Of a stretch of 51,717 bases of DNA, positions 35,036-44,684 are shown in pieces; the first letter of the stretch is position 1; the number at the start of each line of letters is the position of its first letter. Source of the DNA: an uncultured Carboxylicivirga sp. (GTDB lineage Bacteria > Bacteroidota > Bacteroidia > Bacteroidales > Marinilabiliaceae); NCBI GenBank assembly GCA_947491945.1, contig CANLLN010000032.1, positions 1 to 51,717 on the forward strand, written 5' to 3'. Position numbers and translations under genes: made by a program. The notes beneath the pieces were generated by a model. The model saw only the letters and a program-made list of their open reading frames with translations, was not told the DNA's origin and searched no databases.

Positions 35036-35229
35036 TCAATCCCCCTAATGCGTTTATATTATTAATCTTCTCCAAGGGGGAACTCATTTTTTATTAATCT
35101 TATTGTTCGAGCTTCTTTAAAATAAAATCCCCTGTTAGTTAAATAGTATTTCATTTTTAAAACAATTTCCCCCTTGGCGAAGGGGGCTGGGTTATCAGAT
35201 TGGTTAGCTTTATTCAATTGGGGGATTGA
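35036..35229. repeat. Right copy of the palindromic repeat flanking the DUF559 gene
   Basis: A 194-bp element with perfect 10-bp inverted ends, TCAATCCCCC (35036-35045) and GGGGGATTGA (35220-35229). An inner pair CCAAGGGGGAA near 35072 and TTCCCCCTTGG near 35167 also complements, and the latter is part of a tight local hairpin CCCCCTTGGCGAAGGGGG. It matches the left copy in order of motifs. The rest of the 402-bp gap up to 35405 holds the operator-like sites and sigma-54 promoter described separately. Confidence 0.8.
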
Positions 35230-35267
35230 AAAAAATATCTAATTCCATCTACAAAATACTTCTTTAT

Positions 35268-35305
35268 TGTTGGAAATCCATACAGAGGTGTTGGAAAATC
35301 CGACA
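35268..35305 (+). promoter_or_regulatory. Tandem operator/UAS for the NtrC-type regulator
   Basis: Two similar palindromic sites: TGTTGGAAATCCATACA (35268-35284) and TGTTGGAAAATCCGACA (35289-35305). The second is TGTTGGA-aaa-TCCGACA with one mismatch between arms. Centres are 21 bp apart, two helical turns, and the pair lies about 55-90 bp upstream of the -24 element, the usual place for an enhancer bound by an NtrC-family activator. Confidence 0.6.
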
Positions 35306-35359
35306 CTGTTATAATGGTTGAAATTATTAAAACGCTGCAATTCAATATCTAATAGCTAA

Positions 35360-35373
35360 GGCACGACTTTGGC
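35360..35373 (+). promoter_or_regulatory. Sigma-54 (-24/-12) promoter of the transporter operon
   Basis: AGGCACGACTTTGGCA contains GG at 35360-35361 and GC at 35372-35373 with exactly 10 bp between, close to the consensus TGGCACG-N4-TTGC. Transcription would start near 35385, about 20 nt before the HlyD-type gene. The nearby NtrC-type gene strengthens the call. Confidence 0.8.
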
Positions 35374-35405
35374 ATAAGGCTCTAACCGAAGTCAAAGCAT
35401 ACAAT

Positions 35406-36656
35406 ATGGATAAGCAACTAAAAAAGAAACCCTGGTGGAAGAAGCATTTGAAATGGCTCATTGGTGGCGGCGTGTTCCTTTGCTGGAGCATTTACTTTAT
35501 TGCGTTTGCCGATCACCGGAGCCAGGTCAGGATAGATGCAAGCCGGGTGACTATTTCAAAGGTGGAACTCGATAATTTTCAGGATTACATTAGTGTAACC
35601 GCGACTGTTGAGCCCATCAAAACCATTTTTCTCGATGCCATCGAAGGGGGTCGGGTGGAAGGCATCTTACTGGAGGAAGGCAGCCTGGTGAAAGAGGGCG
35701 ATGCCATTGCTCAGCTTAGTAACACCAACCTGATTTTAGAGATTTCGAATAACGAGGCCAATGTGGCCCGCGCCATTAACGAACTGCGCACGGCTCGTTT
35801 GCAAATGGAAATGAATGCCATGACGATACAGAATCAGATTGTTCAGCTGGAGGGCGATTTGTTTATCCAGAAGCGAAAATACGACAATGCAACCGCTTTT
35901 TATAAGGAAGGCTTAATAGCGGAAGATGAATATTTACGTGATAAAACCAGCTACGAGGCATCGCAACGACAAATGAATCTGTTGCGGGAGAGTTTTAAGC
36001 GCGATTCCATTTATCGGGGCATCCAGATTCAGACGCTGGAGAATTCGGCAAAGCGCATGGAGCAGAACCAAGGCATCATTCGCCAGCGCCTGGATAACCT
36101 CACCATTAAAGCGCCGGTAACCGGTCAACTCGCAGCTCTTAACCTCGAGGAAGGGCAGGTCATTTCATATGGGACACGCATTGGAAAAGTGAATATACTC
36201 GATGAGTTTAAGCTCAAAGCTGAGGTGGATGAACATTATATCTCACGCACCCGGAAAGGTTTGAAGGCAAGGTGCCAGTTCCCCAACAGAACGATTGATG
36301 CGGAGGTGAGTAAAATCTATGCGGAAGTGAAGGATGGAAAATTTACGGTGGACCTGGAGTTTGATAATAGCAAGCGGCAGAATCTGCGTATTGGGCAAAC
36401 CAGCCATGTGAAACTGGAGTTGGGCAACTCTTCTAAAGCACTCTTATTGCCGCGTGGCAGCTTCTTTCAAAGCACAGGTGGACAATGGGTGTTTGTACTT
36501 AGTAAAGATGGGGCCACCGCCTATAAACGGCAGGTAAGCATTGGTCGTCAAAACCCGCGCTATTTTGAAGTGCTGGACGGCCTGGAGGTTGGAGAGGAAG
36601 TGATAACTTCGGGTTATGAGATTTTTGGTGATAACGAATTGGTAATTTTAAACTAG
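35406..36656 (+). CDS. HlyD/MacA-type periplasmic adaptor (membrane fusion protein)
   Basis: A 416-residue adaptor that links an inner-membrane ABC transporter to the outer membrane or substrate. One N-terminal anchor helix (about 14-33) is followed by a beta-barrel/lipoyl half (VEGILLEEGSLVKEGDAIAQL). A long coiled-coil hairpin spans about residues 110-230, and the second lipoyl half has TIKAPVTGQLAALNLEEGQVI. The C-terminal barrel includes GDNELVILN. It is the first gene of the sigma-54 operon and ends 6 bp before the first permease gene. A matching TolC-type outer-membrane factor is not in the window. Confidence 0.93.
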   Translation: MDKQLKKKPWWKKHLKWLIGGGVFLCWSIYFIAFADHRSQVRIDASRVTISKVELDNFQDYISVTATVEPIKTIFLDAIEGGRVEGILLEEGSLVKEGDAIAQLSNTNLILEISNNEANVARAINELRTARLQMEMNAMTIQNQIVQLEGDLFIQKRKYDNATAFYKEGLIAEDEYLRDKTSYEASQRQMNLLRESFKRDSIYRGIQIQTLENSAKRMEQNQGIIRQRLDNLTIKAPVTGQLAALNLEEGQVISYGTRIGKVNILDEFKLKAEVDEHYISRTRKGLKARCQFPNRTIDAEVSKIYAEVKDGKFTVDLEFDNSKRQNLRIGQTSHVKLELGNSSKALLLPRGSFFQSTGGQWVFVLSKDGATAYKRQVSIGRQNPRYFEVLDGLEVGEEVITSGYEIFGDNELVILN

Positions 36657-36662
36657 TAAAAG

Positions 36663-38957
36663 ATGACCAGATACCTAATCAAATCGGCTTTTCGCCATAT
36701 TATTCATCGCAAATACTTTAGCTTGCTTAATGTGCTTGGGTTTGCGATGGCCTTTGCTACCTCATTAATCATCTTCTTTTATGTCATTTACGAATACAGT
36801 TTCGACAATCATCACGAAAAGGCTGCCACGGTTTATCGTGTGGAAGTGGGCGACCAGGTGATTTATAAAGGGACAACCGCACAACTATTAAAGGACAAGA
36901 TTCCTGAGGTTAAGAATGCCAGTATACTATCGCCATATGCCGGTCGGGTGCTTGTGCATCCCACACAGCCGGACAATATGTATGCGGGTTCAGTCTTTCA
37001 GGCTGATTCGGCTATTACCGAGTTACTTACGTTTGATGTGCTGATTGGGGATTTGAATGCAGCATTTCTTGACAAAAGTAAAATAGCCATTGCTTCTGAA
37101 GCAGCCGTGCAACTCTTTGGCAGTACAAATGTGATTGGCGAAAGGATACTGGTTAACTATGGCAGGGAGCTGGAGGTATGTGCTGTTTACAAGTCGTTTC
37201 CTTCAAGCAGCACGTTTAGTCCGGTTGGGTTCATGAGTATCAAGCAAAACCCCACACGTTTTGACAGATCGGAGAGTAGTTTCCTCACCTTTTTAGAGAT
37301 TGAGCCCCAATTGGTAACCGATGAGCTAAGCCAGCGGATGGCCAATATTATCAATGAAGAATTTGATGATGAAGTAAGTATTCATTTGCGTGCGTTAAAG
37401 GACGTACATTTCGCCGAACAGGTAAATTATGAATATGCAGAAGTAACCAAACGCTCCACGGTTGACTTATTTTTATCAGTGGCTTTTCTCATACTAATTA
37501 TCAGTGTTATCAATTACTATAATTTTAAGTGTGGCATTATGCCTACCCGTGAAAAGAGCTTCTTTGTACAGGAGGTGAATGGGGCGCAACTAAAGCACAT
37601 TCGACTCACATTACTAATTGAAGGACTTATTATATGCACAGTGGCCGCGGCTTTAGCCTATTTATTAATTGAGTTATTTGATAGCTCAAGGCTATCAGAA
37701 TTGGTGCCTTTCAACTTAAAGGATTTCTCGTTAAGCATGCGGCTGCTGATGTTAGGCTGTATTGGAGTAGGAGCCGCAATTGTATCGGTTTTATTACCAA
37801 CAGGGTTCCGATTTGCCGACACCCTGATTGATAAATATAGCCGCTCATCTACTAAGCCGTTTATGAGCATGCGCGCTGTGCTGATGACCTTTCAGTTTGT
37901 GGCTTCACTGGTTTTAATTATTAGTTCGATAGTTATTTATCAGCAAAAGCAGTTTTTACTTAATTACAATACCGGCATTGTGAGTAATAATATCCTCACA
38001 TTTCCTCTGAGTGGAAAAATTAAGAATAACCTGGATGGTTTTACTTCAGAATTAAAGAGCGCGGCTCACATTACTGATGTGACGTATGCCGCTCATGGTC
38101 CTGCCAACGACATGATGGGTTGGGGAAGAACCATTGATGGGGTGCAGGCCTCGTTTTTTGTGTGGCCGGTAGCTGAGAATTTTCTGAGTTTTTTCGATGT
38201 AGACATTTTTAAAGGACGCGATTATTCCACCAACCTGATGGATAACAATAAGTTCATCTTTAATCAGGCGGCGATGAGCAAATATAACTGGGAACATAAG
38301 CTTAACAAGCCTTTCCCAACATTTGACGGAGCAGCAGATTTGATTGGCTTTTGCGAGAATTTTCATTACGCCTCCTTACACCATTCGGTTGATCCAATGG
38401 GTTTTTGGCTCAATCGGAAGAGATGCAACGTGGCATTTGTAAAGTACTCCGGAAGTCTGCCGCTTGTTTTAGAGCATATCGAGAGAAGTTTCAAAGCTAT
38501 TTCGCCCTATCACAGGTTTGATTATGGTTTTGTAGATGATACTTACCAAGCGTATTACAAGAGCGAGATGCGGCTGTTTAAACTCATTACTTTCTTCAGC
38601 TTTATTGCACTGCTAATTACGGCCATTGGCATTACGGGCTTGGTAACAATTATTACTCAACGGCATGTGAAGGAGATTGGAATTCGTAAAGTTAACGGGG
38701 CCCGTATTTATGATATTATACGGTTACTCAATCGGAAAATCACCTATACCATTGTCATTGCCTTTGTGCTTTCAGCCCCCTTGGTGTGGTACCTGATGGA
38801 ACTATGGATGAGCAATTTTACTGTACATGCCGCCATTAGATGGTATTACTTTTTGTTGGGTGGATTGGGTGTGTGGTTATTGGCAATGTTGATTACCCTT
38901 CGCCAGACCTGGAAGGCAGCATCTCAAAACCCCATAAAAGCACTGAGATATGAATAA
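36663..38957 (+). CDS. FtsX/MacB-type ABC permease, paralogue 1
   Basis: A 764-residue permease with two FtsX halves. There is an N-terminal membrane helix (about 20-42), a periplasmic MacB-like domain, three helices (about 280-375), another helix near 415, a second periplasmic domain, and a final three-helix bundle. Family signatures are VKEIGIRKVNGARIYDII before the last bundle and the end NPIKALRYE. The equivalent motif in the first half is weak (MPTREKSFFVQEVNGAQLKHIR). Transporters of this type mechanically drive lipoproteins, peptides or other substrates through the periplasm rather than importing solutes. It is translated right after the adaptor gene. Confidence 0.92.
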   Translation: MTRYLIKSAFRHIIHRKYFSLLNVLGFAMAFATSLIIFFYVIYEYSFDNHHEKAATVYRVEVGDQVIYKGTTAQLLKDKIPEVKNASILSPYAGRVLVHPTQPDNMYAGSVFQADSAITELLTFDVLIGDLNAAFLDKSKIAIASEAAVQLFGSTNVIGERILVNYGRELEVCAVYKSFPSSSTFSPVGFMSIKQNPTRFDRSESSFLTFLEIEPQLVTDELSQRMANIINEEFDDEVSIHLRALKDVHFAEQVNYEYAEVTKRSTVDLFLSVAFLILIISVINYYNFKCGIMPTREKSFFVQEVNGAQLKHIRLTLLIEGLIICTVAAALAYLLIELFDSSRLSELVPFNLKDFSLSMRLLMLGCIGVGAAIVSVLLPTGFRFADTLIDKYSRSSTKPFMSMRAVLMTFQFVASLVLIISSIVIYQQKQFLLNYNTGIVSNNILTFPLSGKIKNNLDGFTSELKSAAHITDVTYAAHGPANDMMGWGRTIDGVQASFFVWPVAENFLSFFDVDIFKGRDYSTNLMDNNKFIFNQAAMSKYNWEHKLNKPFPTFDGAADLIGFCENFHYASLHHSVDPMGFWLNRKRCNVAFVKYSGSLPLVLEHIERSFKAISPYHRFDYGFVDDTYQAYYKSEMRLFKLITFFSFIALLITAIGITGLVTIITQRHVKEIGIRKVNGARIYDIIRLLNRKITYTIVIAFVLSAPLVWYLMELWMSNFTVHAAIRWYYFLLGGLGVWLLAMLITLRQTWKAASQNPIKALRYE

Positions 38958-39032
38958 AGCTGGCTGATAGCCCTCAGCCATTAGCTGTTTACAATACAAA
39001 CTATTTAACTAATTATATAAGCACTAAATGCT

Positions 39033-39734
39033 ATGCTAAGAACAAATAACCTACAAAAAATCTTCCGCACCGAGGAAGTGGAAACAACCGCTCTGAATAA
39101 TGTGAACATCCACGTTCAAAAGGGCGAGTTTGTGGCCATCATGGGCCCTTCGGGCTGTGGTAAATCAACGCTATTAAATATCATTGGGCTGCTGGATAAC
39201 CCGACCGATGGTGAATTGTATTTCGACGGGCTGGAGATTGCCGCTTATAAAGAGCGTCAGCGTACCAACCTGCGCAAAGGCAATATTGGTTTTGTATTTC
39301 AGAGTTTTAACCTGATTGATGAACTCAATGTTTTTGAGAACATCGAAATGCCACTGGTTTATCTGAAAATGTCTGCCAGGGAGCGACGCGAGCGCGTGCA
39401 GAAGGTCATGGAGCGCATGCAGATTGCGCATCGGGCCAAGCATTTTCCGCAGCAATTGTCAGGAGGCCAACAACAACGTGTAGCCATCGCCCGTGCGGTG
39501 GTCGCTAATCCCAAGTTGATATTGGCAGATGAGCCCACCGGTAACCTCGACTCGCGCAATGGCGCCGAAGTGATGAACCTGCTACGCCAGCTTAACGAAG
39601 AAGGCACCACCATCGTGATGGTGACCCACTCGGCTGAACATGCCGAATATGCGCACCGTGTCATTAACCTGTTTGATGGGCATGTGGTGACGGAGAAAAT
39701 ACATCAAGAGATGAAAGTTGATAGTGTTGTTTAG
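39033..39734 (+). CDS. MacB/LolD-type ABC transporter ATPase
   Basis: A 233-residue ATPase: Walker A GPSGCGKST (38-46), LVFL-type Q loop region GFVFQSFNLIDELNV, signature LSGGQQQRVAIARAVVANP, Walker B LILADEPTGNLDS and H loop VTHSAEHAEYAH. EPTGNLD wording is characteristic of the MacB/LolD/FtsE group, which pairs with FtsX-type permeases. It is the only ATPase gene in an operon with five permease genes, so it probably serves several or all of them. Confidence 0.95.
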   Translation: MLRTNNLQKIFRTEEVETTALNNVNIHVQKGEFVAIMGPSGCGKSTLLNIIGLLDNPTDGELYFDGLEIAAYKERQRTNLRKGNIGFVFQSFNLIDELNVFENIEMPLVYLKMSARERRERVQKVMERMQIAHRAKHFPQQLSGGQQQRVAIARAVVANPKLILADEPTGNLDSRNGAEVMNLLRQLNEEGTTIVMVTHSAEHAEYAHRVINLFDGHVVTEKIHQEMKVDSVV

Positions 39735-39792
39735 TTATAAGCAGAGTGCTCTTAAGCCATATTAATCGTCTTCAACCCTATACTTGTTTATT

Positions 39793-42156
39793 ATGGATAG
39801 TAATTACTTAAGTGCTTCGCTGAGGTTTTTCAAACGGAATCGACTATTTACCGGCATCAATATTTTGGGACTGTCTATTGCGCTGTCTGTTTCATTCTTA
39901 ATCCTTTTATATGTTATCAATGCGTATAGTTATAACAGGATTTTTGAAAATAAGAACCGGATTTATCGGGTACTAAACTATCATGAGGCTTTTGAATTTC
40001 AGGGAGCAGCAACGCCTTTTGTATTGGCCGATTACCTTCGGAACGATTTTACACAGTTTGAATCCATTGCGCGTACCAGAACCATCAGAAATTTTAAGCT
40101 TCAGAAGCATGGAGAGTGGGTGGATATCAACCGGGCAGTAGGAAGCGAATCGGCTATTTTCAGTATTTTTAGTATCGGAGTGGCGGGGAGCGTTGAGCAA
40201 GTGCTGGCAGATAAGCAGGCAATTGTGATATCAGAGCAGTTGGCCAGCCGGTTTTTTCCTGGTGAAGATCCCTTAGGCAAACTGCTTAAAAGTAAAATCA
40301 ATGGAGAGCAAGTAGCTTTTCAGGTAAAGGCTGTTTTCGAGGATCTGCCTGAGAATAGTACTTTTAAAGCCGATTGTTTTGTCAGCTCCCAATGGGCACT
40401 TAATGAGCTTAATAAGGCCTTTGGAGTCAATAATGCACATGAAGATTGGTCTTTTGATTTTTGGAATACCTGGTGTTTATTGCATGAGCATGGCGATACT
40501 TTAGCCGTAAACCGTTCTTTTAAAGAGTTGGAGGCAAAAGTGTTCAGCGATGAGAACAGATCAAACTTTTCGTTGCAGCATCTGACAGATATTTATCTTA
40601 ATTCGCCCCATGTAACAAATAATGGGATTGAAGGTAATGCAGCAACGATTCGCATCTTCCTCGCAATAGGCATGCTTGTAATAATTGTAGCTGCCTTTAA
40701 TTATATTATTCTATCTACTGCCATATTTAGCAACCGAGCTAAAGAAATTGGTGTCCGAAAAGCCAATGGAGCCAGCCAGCATGCAATCAGGCATCAGTTA
40801 CTACTTGAATCTGTTACCCTATCTTTTATGGTGTTACCGATGGCCATGCTTTTTGCATTGGTTGGAAAACCATATGCCGAACAGTTGTTTAGCTCAAATC
40901 TGTCTATTATACCAGGGAATGTGATCTACTATTGTCTATTGTACTTTTTATTGGTTTTAGCTATAGGGCTGGCCTCAGGCTTATATACAGCTGCCTATTT
41001 GTCTGGTTTGGAACCATTAAAGGTGCTTAATCGGTCTGTTAAAACCGGTTCTAAAAAGTACACCCTGCAAATGGTCTTGTTGTTGGTGCAATTGGTTATT
41101 TTCTGTGTGTTAATAACTGGCGCTATTGTTATCCGAGCTCAATACCAGTTTGCACTCAATAAAAACTTGGGATACAGTACTGACCAATTGCTTCAGATTC
41201 ATCTCGGAAGGGATTTCGACAAGTATGAGGTATTTATGCAAAGTATTCGTTCGATGCCTGAAGTCTTGTCGGCCGGAGGTTCTATGCATCCATTACCTAC
41301 TCAGCGTGTTAGTTCCTATTTATGGGAACACACGAAAAATAAGAACAAAAAAATAAAGATGGAAAGTCTGGCGGTTGATTATGACTTTATTGAAACCATG
41401 GGCTTAACAATGAACCAAGGAAGAAGTTTCTCGCGAGCGTTTGCGCAAGATAAAAAAGGAATGATACTGAATGAAACGGCTGTTCGCGAATTGGGTATGG
41501 AAAGACCTATAGGCTATGAGCACGAGTGTTACACAGTAATTGGCGTGGTTAAAGATTTTGATTTTTACTCCATCCATAAAGAGATTCCGCCTTTATCATT
41601 GGAGATGTTTGATAACTACTATTTCTATGCGACGGTAAAATATTTGCCAGGTTCACTTAATAAGCTTATACCATCTATTAAAGGGCTTTGGAATGAATTG
41701 TCACCCGATAGGCCACTCGATTGGCGTACCAATGACGAATACCTCGAACAAGTATACAGCGAAGAAAACAACTTAAGCACGATTGTTTCGGTTGCGGCGC
41801 TTTTGGCCATGCTCATCGCCGTTATGGGCTTAGTTGGGCTCACGATATTTATTACGCAGGCGCAAACAAAAGATATTGGGGTTAAGAAAGTATTTGGCTG
41901 TTCAAACCGGTCTGTTATCACAATGAATTTCCGCAAGTACCTGTTGTTAACCATCGTGTCCTTGTTTATTTCCATCCCTATCGTTATGCACGTCATGGGG
42001 CAGTGGCTTGAGGGCTTTGTTTATAAAATTGAGTTTCAATGGTGGATGTTTGGTTTATCGGGGTTAATAGCCTCCGTTATAACGCTGGCAGCCATAAGCT
42101 GGCAGAGCTGGCGGGCGGCAACCAGAAATCCGGTTGAAGCATTACGCTATGAATAA
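39793..42156 (+). CDS. FtsX/MacB-type ABC permease, paralogue 2
   Basis: About 787 residues with the same two-half layout. The N-terminal helix is NRLFTGINILGLSIALSVSFLILLYV. The first-half signature is AKEIGVRKANGASQHAIRHQ, the second-half signature TKDIGVKKVFGCSNRSV, and the end NPVEALRYE. The first periplasmic domain has the family's QAIVISEQLASRFFPGEDPLGK. The ATG at 39793 is preferred over the TTG three codons upstream. It lies 58 bp after the ATPase gene. Confidence 0.92.
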   Translation: MDSNYLSASLRFFKRNRLFTGINILGLSIALSVSFLILLYVINAYSYNRIFENKNRIYRVLNYHEAFEFQGAATPFVLADYLRNDFTQFESIARTRTIRNFKLQKHGEWVDINRAVGSESAIFSIFSIGVAGSVEQVLADKQAIVISEQLASRFFPGEDPLGKLLKSKINGEQVAFQVKAVFEDLPENSTFKADCFVSSQWALNELNKAFGVNNAHEDWSFDFWNTWCLLHEHGDTLAVNRSFKELEAKVFSDENRSNFSLQHLTDIYLNSPHVTNNGIEGNAATIRIFLAIGMLVIIVAAFNYIILSTAIFSNRAKEIGVRKANGASQHAIRHQLLLESVTLSFMVLPMAMLFALVGKPYAEQLFSSNLSIIPGNVIYYCLLYFLLVLAIGLASGLYTAAYLSGLEPLKVLNRSVKTGSKKYTLQMVLLLVQLVIFCVLITGAIVIRAQYQFALNKNLGYSTDQLLQIHLGRDFDKYEVFMQSIRSMPEVLSAGGSMHPLPTQRVSSYLWEHTKNKNKKIKMESLAVDYDFIETMGLTMNQGRSFSRAFAQDKKGMILNETAVRELGMERPIGYEHECYTVIGVVKDFDFYSIHKEIPPLSLEMFDNYYFYATVKYLPGSLNKLIPSIKGLWNELSPDRPLDWRTNDEYLEQVYSEENNLSTIVSVAALLAMLIAVMGLVGLTIFITQAQTKDIGVKKVFGCSNRSVITMNFRKYLLLTIVSLFISIPIVMHVMGQWLEGFVYKIEFQWWMFGLSGLIASVITLAAISWQSWRAATRNPVEALRYE

Positions 42157-42183
42157 ATATTGACAAGTAAAACCTGCCTAATT

Positions 42184-44523
42184 ATGTTTTATCATTATTT
42201 CCTAATCGCCTGGCGAAACCTGAAAAGAAAAAAAACCTTGTCATTTATTCACGTTTTATGCTTGTCTGTTGGTTTGTCTGGCTTTTTGTTGGTGGCTAAA
42301 TATGTGCAATACGAAACGAACTTTGATAAGTTTAATGTCAATTATCAGCATATCTATCGGGCCCAGACTTATGGAGAAGGCGACCGGACGGATGATTGGA
42401 ATCAGCTGCCCATTCCAGTAGCACAGTATCTTAAAGATAACATTCCGGAGCTTAAGGAAGCGTTTGTCTTGAGTCCGATTTGGGCTGAGTTTTTGTCGCC
42501 AGATACGCAAACGGTGTTTAAAGAGCTTGACGGCTGCTGGGCGCCTTCTGCTCTATTCGACATGTTTTCGTTTGAGCTTTTGCAGGGGGAGCCGCTTACG
42601 GTTTTGGAGGCTCCCAATGCCATCGTGTTAAGCGAGACCATGGCTGAAAAGTATTTTCCTGGCGAAAATGCGATGGGAAAAACAATTTACGATGGCCAAC
42701 AGAATGAATTGATGGTTACCGGCATTATGCGGGATTTGCCTGAACAGTCGCATATTAAAGCCGATTATTTTCGTTCTAATGTGTCAATCACTAGGGATTA
42801 TGGCGAAAACTGGTACAATTCATCATTTACTGTTTATGTGCAGCTGAACCCCCAAGCATCAGTCAGTTATATCAACCAGAAGATTGCAGATGTCATTACT
42901 CAACACGACGCTAATTCCAAACGTGTTTTGTACCTCAACCCATTAAGCACCTTGCACCTGAAAGAGAATCCTCGCGATGATCGGGGAGCAGTGGTATACA
43001 TGTTTTCAGGTTTGGGATTGATGATTCTGCTGCTGGCATGTGTGAGTTTCATGAACCTCACCACCGCTTTTTCGTCGTTGCGACAGGTAGAAATAGGCTT
43101 ACGAAAAAGCATTGGCAGCAGTCGAAAGAGCATAGCCATTCAGTTTTTAAGTGAAACCATGTTTATTGCGTTGGTGTCTTTTGTTTTGGCAGTGTTTATT
43201 GCCCATTTGGTTTTACCGGTTTTTAACTCAGTTGTGGATCGTCACATCGAGCTGGAGTTACTTACCGATTATGGTTTTACGTTATTTTTGCTTGGTGTGG
43301 TGTTCATCACCGGGGTATTGGCAGGAGCCTATCCGGCTTTTGTGGTATCTAACTATAAGCCGGTGCTTGTTCTGAAACGCAGCAATTGGGTTAAAAAGAA
43401 TCGCTTCAGTGCTTTGCAAGGCCTGGTTTATTTTCAGTTCGTTTTGTCGGTTATGTTAATTACCATCAGCCTTTGGATTTACAGGCAGGTGAACTATCTT
43501 ACTAGTAAAGATCTGGGATTTGATCAAACACAGCTTCTGCATTGTTCCCTGCCCGCACAAAAGAGTACTGTTTCGTATGCTGCTCTGCGCGATGAATTAC
43601 TGGCGCACCCCGGTATCGATAATATGACTATGTCCATCAATTCGCCCTTGCATTCCAACCGGGGTTCTCAAGTCATCCCCGAAGGCTGGTCAAAGGAAAA
43701 CTCTGTGTTTATGCGGTGGAATGCGGCTTGCTCCAACTACATCAACACCATGAATATGCAGTTAGTTGAAGGGCGTAATCTTTCGGACCAATTGGCCAAC
43801 GACCAGCAAGCTTGTCTGATAAACGAAACTGCCGCTCGTGCTTTTGGCTGGAAGCAGCCTATTGGCAAAAAGCTTGAAAAGGAAGGTATCTACACCGTTG
43901 TTGGAGTTATTAAAGACTTTCATATCGACGATGTACATAATCCAATAAAGCCTTATATGCTATTGTTAATTGAACAGGATCTATCTCAGGCTGTGGATTT
44001 AACGTTTAATATTCATCCTCAAACAACACAAAGCAGCCTTAATCACATTAACCAGGTATTGAAAAGGTACTTTACAGATCGTTTGTTTGCAGTTAACCAC
44101 TACGATGCCAATGTAAAACGTGTGGAGCTGCAAATATGGAGCAGTGCTAAAAATACGATCCTGTTTTTTACCGTTATGGCAGTTATTATTGCCGCAATGG
44201 GACTGTTTGGCCTCATCTACTATGCCGCACAAAGGCGGGTAAAAGAGATTGGTGTTCGAAAAGTGCAAGGGGCGAAAGGCTATCAGATATTCCCGCTGAT
44301 TACCCAAAAGTATATGCTAATGGCCTTGTCGGCGAATATCATTGTCTATCCTATAGCAATGCTTCTGAAGAATGCTATGCCCGGACAATTCAAGTATCAG
44401 TTTTCATTGCTTGATGTATGTATTGTTCTCTTTATATCTATTCTGATCACCTTAATATCCAGTGGCTACCAGGTAATAAGGGCAAGCCGCCTCAATCCGG
44501 TAGAAGCGTTGAGGTATGAGTAA
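42184..44523 (+). CDS. FtsX/MacB-type ABC permease, paralogue 3
   Basis: A 779-residue permease from the ATG at 42184 (MFYHYFLIAWRNLKRKK, the usual family start; the frame opens eight codons earlier with TTG). First-half signature QVEIGLRKSIGSSRKSIA, second-half VKEIGVRKVQGAKGYQIF, end NPVEALRYE. The first periplasmic domain has NAIVLSETMAEKYFPGENAMGK. It lies 27 bp after paralogue 2. Confidence 0.92.
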   Translation: MFYHYFLIAWRNLKRKKTLSFIHVLCLSVGLSGFLLVAKYVQYETNFDKFNVNYQHIYRAQTYGEGDRTDDWNQLPIPVAQYLKDNIPELKEAFVLSPIWAEFLSPDTQTVFKELDGCWAPSALFDMFSFELLQGEPLTVLEAPNAIVLSETMAEKYFPGENAMGKTIYDGQQNELMVTGIMRDLPEQSHIKADYFRSNVSITRDYGENWYNSSFTVYVQLNPQASVSYINQKIADVITQHDANSKRVLYLNPLSTLHLKENPRDDRGAVVYMFSGLGLMILLLACVSFMNLTTAFSSLRQVEIGLRKSIGSSRKSIAIQFLSETMFIALVSFVLAVFIAHLVLPVFNSVVDRHIELELLTDYGFTLFLLGVVFITGVLAGAYPAFVVSNYKPVLVLKRSNWVKKNRFSALQGLVYFQFVLSVMLITISLWIYRQVNYLTSKDLGFDQTQLLHCSLPAQKSTVSYAALRDELLAHPGIDNMTMSINSPLHSNRGSQVIPEGWSKENSVFMRWNAACSNYINTMNMQLVEGRNLSDQLANDQQACLINETAARAFGWKQPIGKKLEKEGIYTVVGVIKDFHIDDVHNPIKPYMLLLIEQDLSQAVDLTFNIHPQTTQSSLNHINQVLKRYFTDRLFAVNHYDANVKRVELQIWSSAKNTILFFTVMAVIIAAMGLFGLIYYAAQRRVKEIGVRKVQGAKGYQIFPLITQKYMLMALSANIIVYPIAMLLKNAMPGQFKYQFSLLDVCIVLFISILITLISSGYQVIRASRLNPVEALRYE

Positions 44524-44684
44524 GGATATAATAGATGACCATAATATGCTTCAGTGATGCAAGTTTAATGCTATAAGTTTGAAAATTATCCTAGGGTAAG
44601 TGGTTACAAAACGAATGACAAACACCGATTTGGAAAATGCGAAGGTTTAAATGCTTCATTTGAAATCGAAAATAATAGACTTAT

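Noticed and set aside
37658-38366. Minus-strand open frames inside the permease genes
   Set aside because: They run opposite to strongly conserved permease coding sequence and show no recognisable domains.
44630-44642. TTGGAAAATGCGA before permease 4 resembles the operator TTGGAAAATCCGA
   Set aside because: Only one arm is similar, and no GG-N10-GC promoter lies downstream; chance is likely in AT-rich sequence.
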